From: an uncultured Novosphingobium sp.
Lineage (GTDB): Bacteria; Pseudomonadota; Alphaproteobacteria; Sphingomonadales; Sphingomonadaceae
Length of the DNA stretch: 25,337 bases
Assembly: GCA_937996535.1 (NCBI GenBank)
Contig: CALKVF010000039.1
Location: 1 to 25,337, forward strand
Direction: 5' to 3'
Shown here piece by piece: positions 1-6,262 of the stretch (the stretch's first letter is position 1; every line of letters begins with the position of its first letter). The notes below the pieces were generated by a model. The model did no database searches and was not told where the DNA came from. It worked only from the letters and a program-made list of their open reading frames with translations. The position numbers and the translations under genes are program-made.

Positions 1-52
1 AGAGCAGCAGCTTCCCAAGCTGAATACGAGGGTTCGATTCCCTTCACCCGCT
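1..52 (+). tRNA. tRNA-Gly(CCC), 3' part only
   Basis: This is the 3' portion of a tRNA gene cut by the window start. The anticodon loop reads TTCCCAA (11-17), giving anticodon CCC (glycine). It is flanked by CAGC/GCTG stem strands. The T arm is visible as GAGGG TTCGATT CCCTT, and the acceptor strand CACCCGC (45-51) is followed by discriminator T52 and an encoded CCA (53-55). The gene is the integration target of the island that follows: its 3' end is intact on this side and a shortened copy lies at 11556-11573. The 5' half is outside the window, so full folding cannot be checked here. Confidence 0.93.
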
Positions 53-55
53 CCA
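35..55 (+). other. Probable attL (tRNA-Gly 3' end)
   Basis: The tRNA 3' end from the T-loop to the encoded CCA is the likely recombination core. The run CGATTCCCTTCACC (35-48) recurs as CGGTTCCCTTCACC at 11556-11569, and TCCA (52-55) recurs at 11570-11573. Integrases with the DUF4102 arm-binding domain commonly use tRNA 3' ends. The crossover position inside the core cannot be seen. Confidence 0.65.
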
Positions 56-82
56 GCGCTCCATCCAAAATCTTCTGCATAA

Positions 83-162
83 GTCTAGGAAAACGGCGGT
101 TTTGCGCCTATATAAGACCTAGACCAAGCCAGCCTCGTCCAAACTCTTCTAGGCCAAGCCAG
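83..162 (+). repeat. Left-end repeats: CTAGRCCAAGCCAG direct repeat and GTCTAGG inverted repeat
   Basis: Two 14-bp direct copies of CTAGRCCAAGCCAG lie at 119-132 and 149-162, exactly 30 bp apart with one mismatch. A perfect 7-bp inverted repeat, GTCTAGG (83-89) and CCTAGAC (118-124), overlaps the first copy and encloses the small hairpin AAAAC-GGCG-GTTTT (90-103). The region lies between the att core and the GGGGGTCA arm sites. That position suits binding sites for an excisionase or the AlpA-like protein. The protein assignment is inference. Confidence 0.6.
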
Positions 163-170
163 TGAGTTTT

Positions 171-220
171 GGGGGTCATGCTGGGGGTCACGTGAAACCC
201 CGGCGAATGGAGTGACCCCC
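171..220 (+). promoter_or_regulatory. Left integrase arm-type sites (GGGGGTCA x2 plus inverted copy)
   Basis: GGGGGTCA occurs at 171-178 and 183-190, a 12-bp period. An inverted copy, TGACCCCC, lies at 213-220, between the GGAG ribosome-binding sequence (209-212) and the integrase ATG at 223. The same direct pair with the same period is present at the right end (11481-11500). Paired short G-rich arm sites are typical of P4-type integrases. The inverted copy next to the start codon would let the integrase or a competing factor control int expression. Confidence 0.7.
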
Positions 221-222
221 AA

Positions 223-1428
223 ATGGCTCTCACCGATACGACAATTAGGAACGCCAAGCCGGCGGTGGCCCAATACAAGCTCCATGACGAAAAGGGGTTG
301 TTCGCGATTGTGCGGCCTACCGGTGGAAAGCTGTGGCGCTTCAAGTACCGTTACCAAGGCAAGGAACAGCAACTATCACTTGGGACCTATCCCGAGGTAA
401 GCCTTAAGGATGCGCGTCAGCGGCGTGACGAGGCACGCCAGATGTTGGCCGACGGCAAAGACCCCAGTGCAGAAAAGAAGCGTGCTGCTGTTGCAGCGGC
501 TATCAGTGCAGGCAACACCTTCAAGGTCGTGGCTGAGGAGTTTATTGGTAAGCGAGCACGTGAAGGTGCTGCCGAAGCTACGGTAACGAAGTCGCGATGG
601 CAGCTTGGCCGACTTGATAAGCTGCATACCCGCCCAATCGCGGAGATCGAAGCCTTCGAGTTGCTGGCTGTACTGCGTAAAATGGAGGCAAGGGGTAACC
701 TTGAGGCCGCTCGGCAGGTTAGGTCTTTTGCGAGCCGCGTGTTCCGATATGGGGTTGCTACTACACGCTGCAAGCGCGACATTGCTGCTGACCTGATCGG
801 TGCGCTGACTTCCCCCACGGTTAAGCACCATGCTGCTATCGTAGAACCTTCGAAGGTCGGTGAGTTGTTGCGTTCCATCGAAGGTTACCAAGGGCAGCCG
901 TCAACACACCTAGCCTTGCGTGTTGCCCCTCATGTTTTTGTGCGCCCCGGCGAACTGAGGCATGCTGAATGGCAAGAGTTCGACCTTGATGCAGCGCTTT
1001 GGACTATCCCTGCCGCTAGGACGAAAATGCGGAAGGCTCACCAAGTGCCGCTAAGTCGACAGGTCGTGGCGATCATGCGTGACGCAGCGCTGCTGTCTAG
1101 TGGTGGCAAACTCGTATTTCCGGGGCTTAGGGGCGGGCGTCCGCTGAGTGAAAACACCTTTAATGCCGCTCTGAGGCGGCTGGGGTATGGCCCTGATGAA
1201 ATGACCGCCCACGGTTTCAGAGCCATGGCTTCGACGCTGCTGAACGAATCTGGCAGGTGGCACCCGGATGCTATTGAACGCGCTCTTGCGCACGGAGAAC
1301 GGGATAAAATCCGTGCGGCTTATAACCGTGCTGCACACTGGGCTGAGCGCGTGGAAATGGCACAGTGGTGGTCTGACAACCTCGATTCGTTGCGTACTGG
1401 GGCGCAGGTTATCCCTTTCGCTGCCTAA
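223..1428 (+). CDS. int: Tyrosine site-specific integrase, P4/DUF4102 type
   Basis: Catalyses integration and excision of the island at tRNA-Gly. The 401-aa length is normal for this family. Residues 1-90 form the DUF4102 arm-DNA-binding domain, with the typical opening LTDTTIRNAKP and a later TYPEVSLKDAR. Residues about 95-190 are the core-binding domain and 205-390 the catalytic domain. The active-site set is complete: R241 (VRPGEL), a lysine at K268 or K271 before HQVPLS, H330 and R333 (TAHGFR), H357 (ALAHG) and nucleophile Y367 (AAYNRA). The ATG at 223 has a GGAG sequence 10 bp upstream. The gene is the first after the tRNA and reads away from it, as is usual for tRNA-integrated islands. 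An inverted arm-type motif overlaps the leader, suggesting self-regulation. Confidence 0.95.
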   Translation: MALTDTTIRNAKPAVAQYKLHDEKGLFAIVRPTGGKLWRFKYRYQGKEQQLSLGTYPEVSLKDARQRRDEARQMLADGKDPSAEKKRAAVAAAISAGNTFKVVAEEFIGKRAREGAAEATVTKSRWQLGRLDKLHTRPIAEIEAFELLAVLRKMEARGNLEAARQVRSFASRVFRYGVATTRCKRDIAADLIGALTSPTVKHHAAIVEPSKVGELLRSIEGYQGQPSTHLALRVAPHVFVRPGELRHAEWQEFDLDAALWTIPAARTKMRKAHQVPLSRQVVAIMRDAALLSSGGKLVFPGLRGGRPLSENTFNAALRRLGYGPDEMTAHGFRAMASTLLNESGRWHPDAIERALAHGERDKIRAAYNRAAHWAERVEMAQWWSDNLDSLRTGAQVIPFAA

Positions 1429-1498
1429 TTTTGGTCAACGAATGTCAGATGGCTAAGCGCTATTAAGTTAATGTAATTGCGCTGAAAAAATAAACCCA

Positions 1499-1520
1499 TG
1501 CCCTGAACATACTCAGGGCA
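1499..1520 (+). promoter_or_regulatory. Perfect 8-bp inverted repeat between int and alpA
   Basis: TGCCCTGA (1499-1506) and TCAGGGCA (1513-1520) form a perfect 8-bp stem with a 6-base loop. It lies 71 bp after the int stop and 88 bp before the alpA start. There is no T-run after it, so it is a poor rho-independent terminator. It could be an operator for the regulator gene or an RNA hairpin. A weaker pair, AGCGC/GCGCT, lies just upstream (1456-1483). Confidence 0.5.
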
Positions 1521-1607
1521 AGCATTTCCACATCCTCTCGCGAGCCGGGGGTGGACGCCCTTGGTTTTTTAGCCCCTTTCTCGCCTCCTCAACCGCAGGA
1601 GCGTTTA

Positions 1608-1886
1608 ATGTCCAAGCACATACGAGATATCACGAACCTACCTTCGGAGGCACTTTTGCGGCTTCCCGAAGTGATTGCACTGGTAGGACTGAGCAGAGCT
1701 TCAATCTATTCTCTGGCAGGCCGCCATTCTTTCCCCCAGCCGATCAAGCTCACTGCACACGCGTCCGGGTGGCGCGTTGGCGATATTAAGTCGTGGCTGA
1801 CCGATCCCGCCGGTTGGAGGGCCGCGAACATTAATGTTGGCGGAATTGCCGAAGATCGCCCTGCTACACCGACGGAGGGGCGTTGA
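1608..1886 (+). CDS. alpA: AlpA family DNA-binding regulator / excisionase-like protein
   Basis: A 92-aa protein of the AlpA/MerR-like winged-helix family. In P4-type elements such proteins activate integrase expression or act as excisionases. The diagnostic run is seen: LLRLPEVIALVGLSRASIY (residues 16-34), then an FPQPIKL turn and WRVGDIKSWL, corresponding to the usual 'pvkLg.ravrW...ei..Wi' pattern. The ATG at 1608 is preferred over an in-frame GTG at 1551 because GCAGGAG (1595-1601) sits about 7 bp before it and the family begins near this residue. The stop overlaps the next gene's start (TGATGA, ATG at 1886), so it is probably the first cistron of the replication operon. Confidence 0.88.
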   Translation: MSKHIRDITNLPSEALLRLPEVIALVGLSRASIYSLAGRHSFPQPIKLTAHASGWRVGDIKSWLTDPAGWRAANINVGGIAEDRPATPTEGR

Positions 1887-2413
1887 TGAACTCTCCTTCG
1901 ATTAAGTCCCTGAATCGACCACAGGCTTTAAAGGTAATTGGCCAGAACATCCCCGAAATCCTTCGTGCCCGTCCTCAGTGGGTGCTCTGGCGATATATAC
2001 TTAAGGATAAGCGGTGGGCTAAAGTCCCCTTCCAGCCAAGTGGCGTAACTGCCTCAAGCACCAACGCATCCACGTGGACCGCTTTCGACGAAGTCTGGCG
2101 GGTTTATAGGACGGGTGGATACGATGGTGTGGGTTTCGCTTTGAATGGCGTGCCGGACCAAAATGGCCTCACCATTGCGGCGGTAGATATGGACGGCGTG
2201 AGGGGTGATCCTGCGCGCGAGGCGCGGGCGCAAGAAATCATCACACGCCTGAACAGCTACACGGAATTGTCGCCATCTGGGGCGGGCTATCGAATTTTCA
2301 CGTTGGCGCAGCCCTTGGGAAAGTCCGTAAATCACGATGGTCTCGAATTTTACGCCGGTCCGGGGCGCTATCTCACGGTTACGGGTCATGTGGTTGAGGC
2401 GGCGAATGACTGA
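1886..2413 (+). CDS. Primase-like N-terminal domain protein (separate half of primase-helicase)
   Basis: A 175-aa protein resembling the N-terminal primase/polymerase-like domain of phage and plasmid primase-helicases. It has an ARPQWVLWRY opening, KVPFQPSG, an acidic motif IAAVDMDGV (about 94-102), LSPSGAGYRIF and a terminal GRYLTVTGHVVEAAND. The VDMDG acidic pair and the SGAGYRIF/RYLTVTGH motifs are the usual landmarks. The protein stops where fused homologues would continue into a linker and helicase. The start at 1886 follows GGAGGGG (1874-1880) and overlaps the alpA stop. Its stop lies within the next gene's start (ATGACTGA), giving an 8-bp overlap. It is either a natural two-gene arrangement or an ancestral fusion split by one base. 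The primase activity is inferred. Confidence 0.8.
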   Translation: MNSPSIKSLNRPQALKVIGQNIPEILRARPQWVLWRYILKDKRWAKVPFQPSGVTASSTNASTWTAFDEVWRVYRTGGYDGVGFALNGVPDQNGLTIAAVDMDGVRGDPAREARAQEIITRLNSYTELSPSGAGYRIFTLAQPLGKSVNHDGLEFYAGPGRYLTVTGHVVEAAND

Positions 2414-4166
2414 TATCGTCGCATCACCTGAGGCGTTCAGGGCATTGGTTGCGAAGTATTCGCCGGTAAACATGCGCAGCGTGCTAGATGATTGGGGTTT
2501 GCCACCACCACCAGCGCACCTGAAGCACTCGGCTTTGCGTCCGAATAGCGACCTTATGACGTACTGGCCGCCAAACATCGAAGACCTGAAAGCGGCCGCT
2601 TCAAACGTGGCGCAAACGTGCGGGGAGCGTCCCGGATGGTATGACATGACACTCGCCATAGCCGGTGATTCAGCCCGCTGGCCCCAATGTCGGGCCGAGT
2701 TGCGTGCACTGTTCCACCAGATTTCGGCCCTTGCACCAAGTTACGGCAACAATGCTCTAGGAGTGTATCCACGCGTCGAGAATGAAGCGGAATTGGATGC
2801 AGCGATTGCTCACGCGGAAAGGCGTCTAGCTAGGGGTGAAACGATCCGTACGACGGCGAGCCTTCTGGCCGTTACCGTGGCGAATGATAACATCGTGGCG
2901 GGAAGTGAAATCAGCTCTGCGAATATCCCGCTTCTTGCCCATGCGGTTCGACCCATCCCTGGGGCCAGTTACGGTGATTGTATCGCTGCAGCTCCCTTTA
3001 AGCGTAAGCCGATATTCTCGACCTCCCTATTCATCGGAGAGATCACGCTGTTGAGCGGCACAGGCGGGACAGCTAAATCAACATGGACAACAGCCCTCGC
3101 TGCCGCTCTTGCCACTGGCAAACCTCTTTTTGCATCTAATGCGCGCGTCCGCCGTGTGGTCAGTATCAATCTTGAAGATTGCATCGGCGAAGTATCGCTT
3201 CGTTTTAACGCTGTCGAACAGCATCAGGGTCTCCCGCGTAGTTCGCTTGCCAGCAATCTGCACTTGGTAGGCTCTGAAGACGCCCACCTTTTCGCGCTTG
3301 TTGAATCAGACGGGCGTGGAGGCAATCGCATTAGGGAGGAGGGCTTCGAAGAACTCCGTCGTGTAGTGCAACATCACCAAGCCGAATTGGTTATTCTGGA
3401 CCCGCTGGTTCTGCTTCTCAGTGGGGGACAGAACGATGGCAATCTTGTGGGGCAGGTGCAGCGCAAGTTGAAAGCCTTGGCCACAGAACAGGGGTTTGCC
3501 ATCTTGATTGTCGCCCACACCCGGAAGGGTTCGAATGCCTTGACAGATGGCGCTGATGCAACGGCGGGTTCTGCGGCGCTGACCAACCTAGCACGGGTGG
3601 GCTTGGGCATTGTTAATGTTGATGAAAAGCGCGCACAGACTCTTGGCATCATGCCGGGGGATGAATGGCGCTACCGGGAGGTAGTAAATACCAAGGCAAA
3701 CCTTGCGCCTCTACAAGATGGCTTAATCTTTGAGATTGTTTCTGTCGGGATGGGCAATGGGACATCGGATTTTCCGGACGAAGATAAAGTTGCTGTAGCG
3801 GTACACTACGCCCCGCCTCCGCCGGGAACATCCCGTTTTTCAAGGCAATTGGAACGTGATGTTTTGGCCGCCATAGCCAACGGAACAAACGGCCAACCGC
3901 TATCGCCTACGTCAAAAGGCTCCCGCGCTTATAACAACATTTGTGCCTGTGCGGTTGCAAGCCACTATCCCACCAAATCAATGCAAGAGCACGAGTCCAT
4001 CGCCAAGGCAGTTGTCGCAGACCTGCTAAAGCTAGGCTGGATTGAGATTATTCACACGACAACGGTCAAAGCCAGCGGCGGAACAAATCCTGCGAAGGGG
4101 TTGCGTGTTCTGTGGTCTAGTACGCCTTGGGCTCAAGAGCCCAAACCGGGCTTATTTGCATTATGA
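2406..4166 (+). CDS. RepA/RecA-like replicative helicase (AAA_25 family)
   Basis: A 586-aa ATPase likely to unwind or load at the element's origin. Residues 1-150 hold a linker and a PriCT-like region (GERPGWYDMTLAIAGD, then ENEAELDAAIAHAERRLARG), which looks like the tail of the primase encoded upstream. The RecA-like core follows: Walker A SGTGGTAKST (217-226, with alanine in the usual glycine position), SINLEDCIGEV (about 253-263), Walker B LVILDPLV (328-335) and LIVAHTRKG (367-375). The C-terminus (480-586) looks like a winged helix. The ATG at 2406 has GAGG about 7 bp upstream and overlaps the primase gene's stop, which suggests translational coupling. An upstream in-frame start at 2337 is unlikely because it lies inside the primase coding sequence. 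Confidence 0.87.
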   Translation: MTDIVASPEAFRALVAKYSPVNMRSVLDDWGLPPPPAHLKHSALRPNSDLMTYWPPNIEDLKAAASNVAQTCGERPGWYDMTLAIAGDSARWPQCRAELRALFHQISALAPSYGNNALGVYPRVENEAELDAAIAHAERRLARGETIRTTASLLAVTVANDNIVAGSEISSANIPLLAHAVRPIPGASYGDCIAAAPFKRKPIFSTSLFIGEITLLSGTGGTAKSTWTTALAAALATGKPLFASNARVRRVVSINLEDCIGEVSLRFNAVEQHQGLPRSSLASNLHLVGSEDAHLFALVESDGRGGNRIREEGFEELRRVVQHHQAELVILDPLVLLLSGGQNDGNLVGQVQRKLKALATEQGFAILIVAHTRKGSNALTDGADATAGSAALTNLARVGLGIVNVDEKRAQTLGIMPGDEWRYREVVNTKANLAPLQDGLIFEIVSVGMGNGTSDFPDEDKVAVAVHYAPPPPGTSRFSRQLERDVLAAIANGTNGQPLSPTSKGSRAYNNICACAVASHYPTKSMQEHESIAKAVVADLLKLGWIEIIHTTTVKASGGTNPAKGLRVLWSSTPWAQEPKPGLFAL

Positions 4167-4239
4167 CTGGGGGTTTCAGGCTTCCGCTGGATGGATACAG
4201 CGCCCTGCTTTGCGATCAACTTCACCTTGGGCAAAGGCA

Positions 4240-4268
4240 CTACTCCCCACTTTGTGGGGGTAGTAGCC
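4240..4268 (+). repeat. Hairpin with GTGGGGGTAGTAGCC motif
   Basis: In the 210-bp gap after the helicase gene, CTACTCCCCAC (4240-4250) pairs with GTGGGGGTAG (4254-4263) across a TTT loop. This is a ten-base-pair stem with one bulged T. The motif GTGGGGGTAGTAGCC (4254-4268) recurs with one mismatch at 11276-11290, where it also takes part in an inverted repeat. No T-run follows, so a classical terminator is unlikely. A protein-binding or replication-related site is possible. Confidence 0.55.
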
Positions 4269-4376
4269 CCGGCTCCGTCACGACGCTGCTGCTAGATGAA
4301 TATCTATATAGAGGTGATCATCAAGCAGCGCCTGCAGTTAACCCTTCAACGGACAACCGGTAAGGAGATTGCTGCG

Positions 4377-5168
4377 ATGCGATTACCCTCTCTCGCCATC
4401 TTACTTATTGAAGCGGAAACGCCGCCAGGTGAATGCACAGCGTGTCTAAGCAATGTTAGGGTTTGGCCGATGGAAAGGACGGCCGCTTCCATTGGGCTTG
4501 CTGTCTTGGCAGTCCTACAAGGCTATGATCAAGTTATAGGGGCTGTACGCGACCGCACGGTATATGCGCCTAATGCTTTGGGTGCGTATTTGGACCGAGT
4601 TGGACGCCATACTGCAGAACTCTCAGCGATCTCACATGAACTGTTAGAAGCTGAGGCTGACGCGGTAAGGCGATGGGCAGGTTACCCCATCTTGAAACAC
4701 GGAGTTGGGTTTGCTTGTGATCCGCTGTTTGAAGCCTTTGGCTGTATTTACGATATTTGCCTGCATGCTTTGCAGCTTTGCGAACTGCAGGCGTATATGG
4801 CTGCCAATCCTCCATCTCTAGACTGGCACAATCACCGGCTGTGGGAGCAGGCACTCGACTCATTGCAGTGGGCTTTAGGATTTGCTGTTCACGTTGCAGG
4901 CAACTTGGGTTGTCCTGAGCTTATCACAGGGAACTTTGTCGACTGTAATTGGCAGTTTGGCTTCGATCCTAGAACTGAACAACGTTATTCATGGCTAGAC
5001 ATCCAAGTAGAGAGCTGGCGGCGCGACAGGCATAAGCGTGCTCAACTCCTGAAGGCGGCAGCGGTGCCTACCAGAGAGGATGCTATCGCTCGGGATAGCC
5101 GGGTCAGTGAAAAAGTTCACAGCATGATTGAAGGGTTGGATGTTTTGATAACGGAGCGTGCAACATAG
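4377..5168 (+). CDS. Unrecognised 263-aa island protein, Cys/Trp-rich
   Basis: I do not recognise a family. The ATG at 4377 is chosen because AAGGAG (4362-4367) sits 9 bp before it; an in-frame ATG at 4296 has no such signal. The protein begins MRLPSLAILLIEAETPPGEC, with a CTAC pair at residues 20-23. It continues with mostly helical, aromatic and cysteine-containing segments (CIYDICLHALQLCEL; HNHRLWEQALDSLQWAL; GNFVDCNWQFGF) and a charged tail (ESWRRDRHKRAQLLKAA). There is no clear signal peptide, no long membrane segment and no ATPase motif. It is probably cargo or an accessory gene of the island, as it lies between the replication genes and the restriction cassette and has its own terminator-like hairpin downstream. 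Confidence 0.75.
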   Translation: MRLPSLAILLIEAETPPGECTACLSNVRVWPMERTAASIGLAVLAVLQGYDQVIGAVRDRTVYAPNALGAYLDRVGRHTAELSAISHELLEAEADAVRRWAGYPILKHGVGFACDPLFEAFGCIYDICLHALQLCELQAYMAANPPSLDWHNHRLWEQALDSLQWALGFAVHVAGNLGCPELITGNFVDCNWQFGFDPRTEQRYSWLDIQVESWRRDRHKRAQLLKAAAVPTREDAIARDSRVSEKVHSMIEGLDVLITERAT

Positions 5169-5180
5169 TTGCAGATGCCC

Positions 5181-5226
5181 CGCCCTGTCCTTCGTGAAAA
5201 CCGGACGGGCGTGGAATCTACTTTTT
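5181..5226 (+). terminator. Probable rho-independent terminator after the 263-aa gene
   Basis: CGCCC (5181-5185) plus GTCC (5187-5190) pair with GGAC (5203-5206) plus GGGCG (5207-5211), giving nine pairs with one bulged T and a 12-base loop. TTTTT (5222-5226) follows 10 bases after the stem. That spacing is longer than ideal, so strength is uncertain. Confidence 0.5.
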
Positions 5227-5278
5227 AGAGGTATTACCTGGTACTTATTCTAGAGGAAATTTAACAGCATTCTAGAGG
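5226..5278 (+). repeat. Three TAGAGG repeats upstream of the membrane protein gene
   Basis: ATTCTAGAGG occurs at 5247-5256 and 5269-5278, a 22-bp offset. A shorter copy, TAGAGG, lies at 5226-5231. Each full copy contains the palindrome TCTAGA. They sit between the preceding terminator-like hairpin and the next start codon, as operator or activator sites would. No binding protein can be named. Confidence 0.45.
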
Positions 5279-5292
5279 TGCTTGGAGGGCAT

Positions 5293-5703
5293 ATGGGGCG
5301 TCTAGGAAAAGGTGAGATAATCGCGCTGGTCGTTTATGCTGCTGGTATGGGAGCACTCCTCGGGCCAACCGGTCTTGCCATTTTGGCTACTATATTTGGT
5401 TTTTGGTGGTTGTATCGGGAAATCCGAAGGGCGCAGATAAACCGGCGATTTGAAAGAGTCTCCGGAAGCTATTCTATCCCTCTCGTCGTGCCAGGATTTG
5501 ATGACCTTGTATGCGACCTAACTTATGAGGCGGTTTCTGGCATCTACAAGATACGCAGTATCCAACAGCGGCACCAAGCAGATGATGTTTTTGATCAGAT
5601 TCCACCGGATCAGGCTGCATCAGTAAATCGACAAATTGATGAGTACATCCAAGAATTGCGCCGTTCTGGGGGCATCGCGAGGGTGTATGCTGACTATTTT
5701 TGA
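5293..5703 (+). CDS. Small membrane protein of unknown function (two N-terminal helices)
   Basis: A 136-aa protein with two closely spaced hydrophobic segments: IIALVVYAAGMGALL (about 9-23) and GLAILATIFGFWWLY (about 28-42). A basic stretch (REIRRAQINRRFER) and a soluble domain of about 80 residues follow, ending VYADYF. It is probably anchored in the inner membrane by a hairpin with both ends in the cytoplasm (positive-inside rule). The ATG at 5293 has GGAGG close upstream (5284-5288). An in-frame GTG at 5278 lacks a usable ribosome-binding sequence. No family was recognised. It is followed 52 bp later by the zinc-ribbon gene and probably shares its transcript. Confidence 0.72.
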   Translation: MGRLGKGEIIALVVYAAGMGALLGPTGLAILATIFGFWWLYREIRRAQINRRFERVSGSYSIPLVVPGFDDLVCDLTYEAVSGIYKIRSIQQRHQADDVFDQIPPDQAASVNRQIDEYIQELRRSGGIARVYADYF

Positions 5704-5755
5704 AGATGCGTGATTAAATGCCTTTGAGTTTTGCGGGCAAGGGGTGGGGAAGCAA

Positions 5756-6184
5756 ATGGGCGGCGAGGTTCGAGCATCATGTTCGTGCGGCTACAATGAA
5801 CTGTTCGCTGTGGGCGGCGGTAGACTTACATATCGGACATACAGCACGTTCCCGTACTACTGCTCAGACTGTGGGATCGTTGCGGCCAATAGGCCCAAAT
5901 GCCCAAATTCAGCCAAGCATGTCCTAACTCGGATCGGTGGAAGCGCTAGTAACCGCCTTGCATGGGTGCGGGCATATGAAGAGAGTTTGAAGCCTCGGCG
6001 GCCCACTTTTCTCGAGCGTATCAGGTTACGTAAACCAAGGTTTCTGGTCCCTGTTGCCTCACCCCCTAATCACCGCGTGAAGTGTCAGTGGGACGACCAT
6101 GAAATCTATGACGAGCCCTACAGGTGCCCTGCGTGCGAACAGACAACGCTACATTTCCAGAAAACAGGTCGACTGTTCGACTAG
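5756..6184 (+). CDS. Zinc-ribbon protein, copy 1 (paralogue of 10234-10671)
   Basis: A 142-aa protein with two cysteine clusters: C9/C11 with C36/C39 and C49 in the N-terminal half, and C110 with C124/C127 in the C-terminal half. A basic linker (FLERIRLRKPRF) joins them. It aligns along its whole length with the 145-aa protein at 10234-10671: shared MG..V.ASCS start, GGG near residue 20, FPY.C..CG, TxLERxxLRK, WDDHE, CPxC and a final FD. The first knuckle here is C-S-C-G, one residue shorter than the C-x-x-C-G of the other copy, so zinc binding there may be altered. The ATG at 5756 (GGGGAAG upstream) matches the paralogue's start and is preferred over GTG at 5744. Function is unknown. Confidence 0.8.
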   Translation: MGGEVRASCSCGYNELFAVGGGRLTYRTYSTFPYYCSDCGIVAANRPKCPNSAKHVLTRIGGSASNRLAWVRAYEESLKPRRPTFLERIRLRKPRFLVPVASPPNHRVKCQWDDHEIYDEPYRCPACEQTTLHFQKTGRLFD

Positions 6185-6262
6185 GGGCCCTCCCCAGCCT
6201 AAGTTTGCGTATGCTTACGCGGCTGGCTATCACCAAGAAAGCAGTTACCCGGGGGGACGCTC

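Noticed and set aside
4296..4377. Upstream start for the 263-aa gene at 4296
   Set aside because: No ribosome-binding sequence precedes it, whereas AAGGAG lies 9 bp before the ATG at 4377.
6185..6262. Regulatory hairpin before mcrB (GCGTA-TGCT-TACGC)
   Set aside because: A five-pair stem without T-run or repeat partner; too weak to claim.
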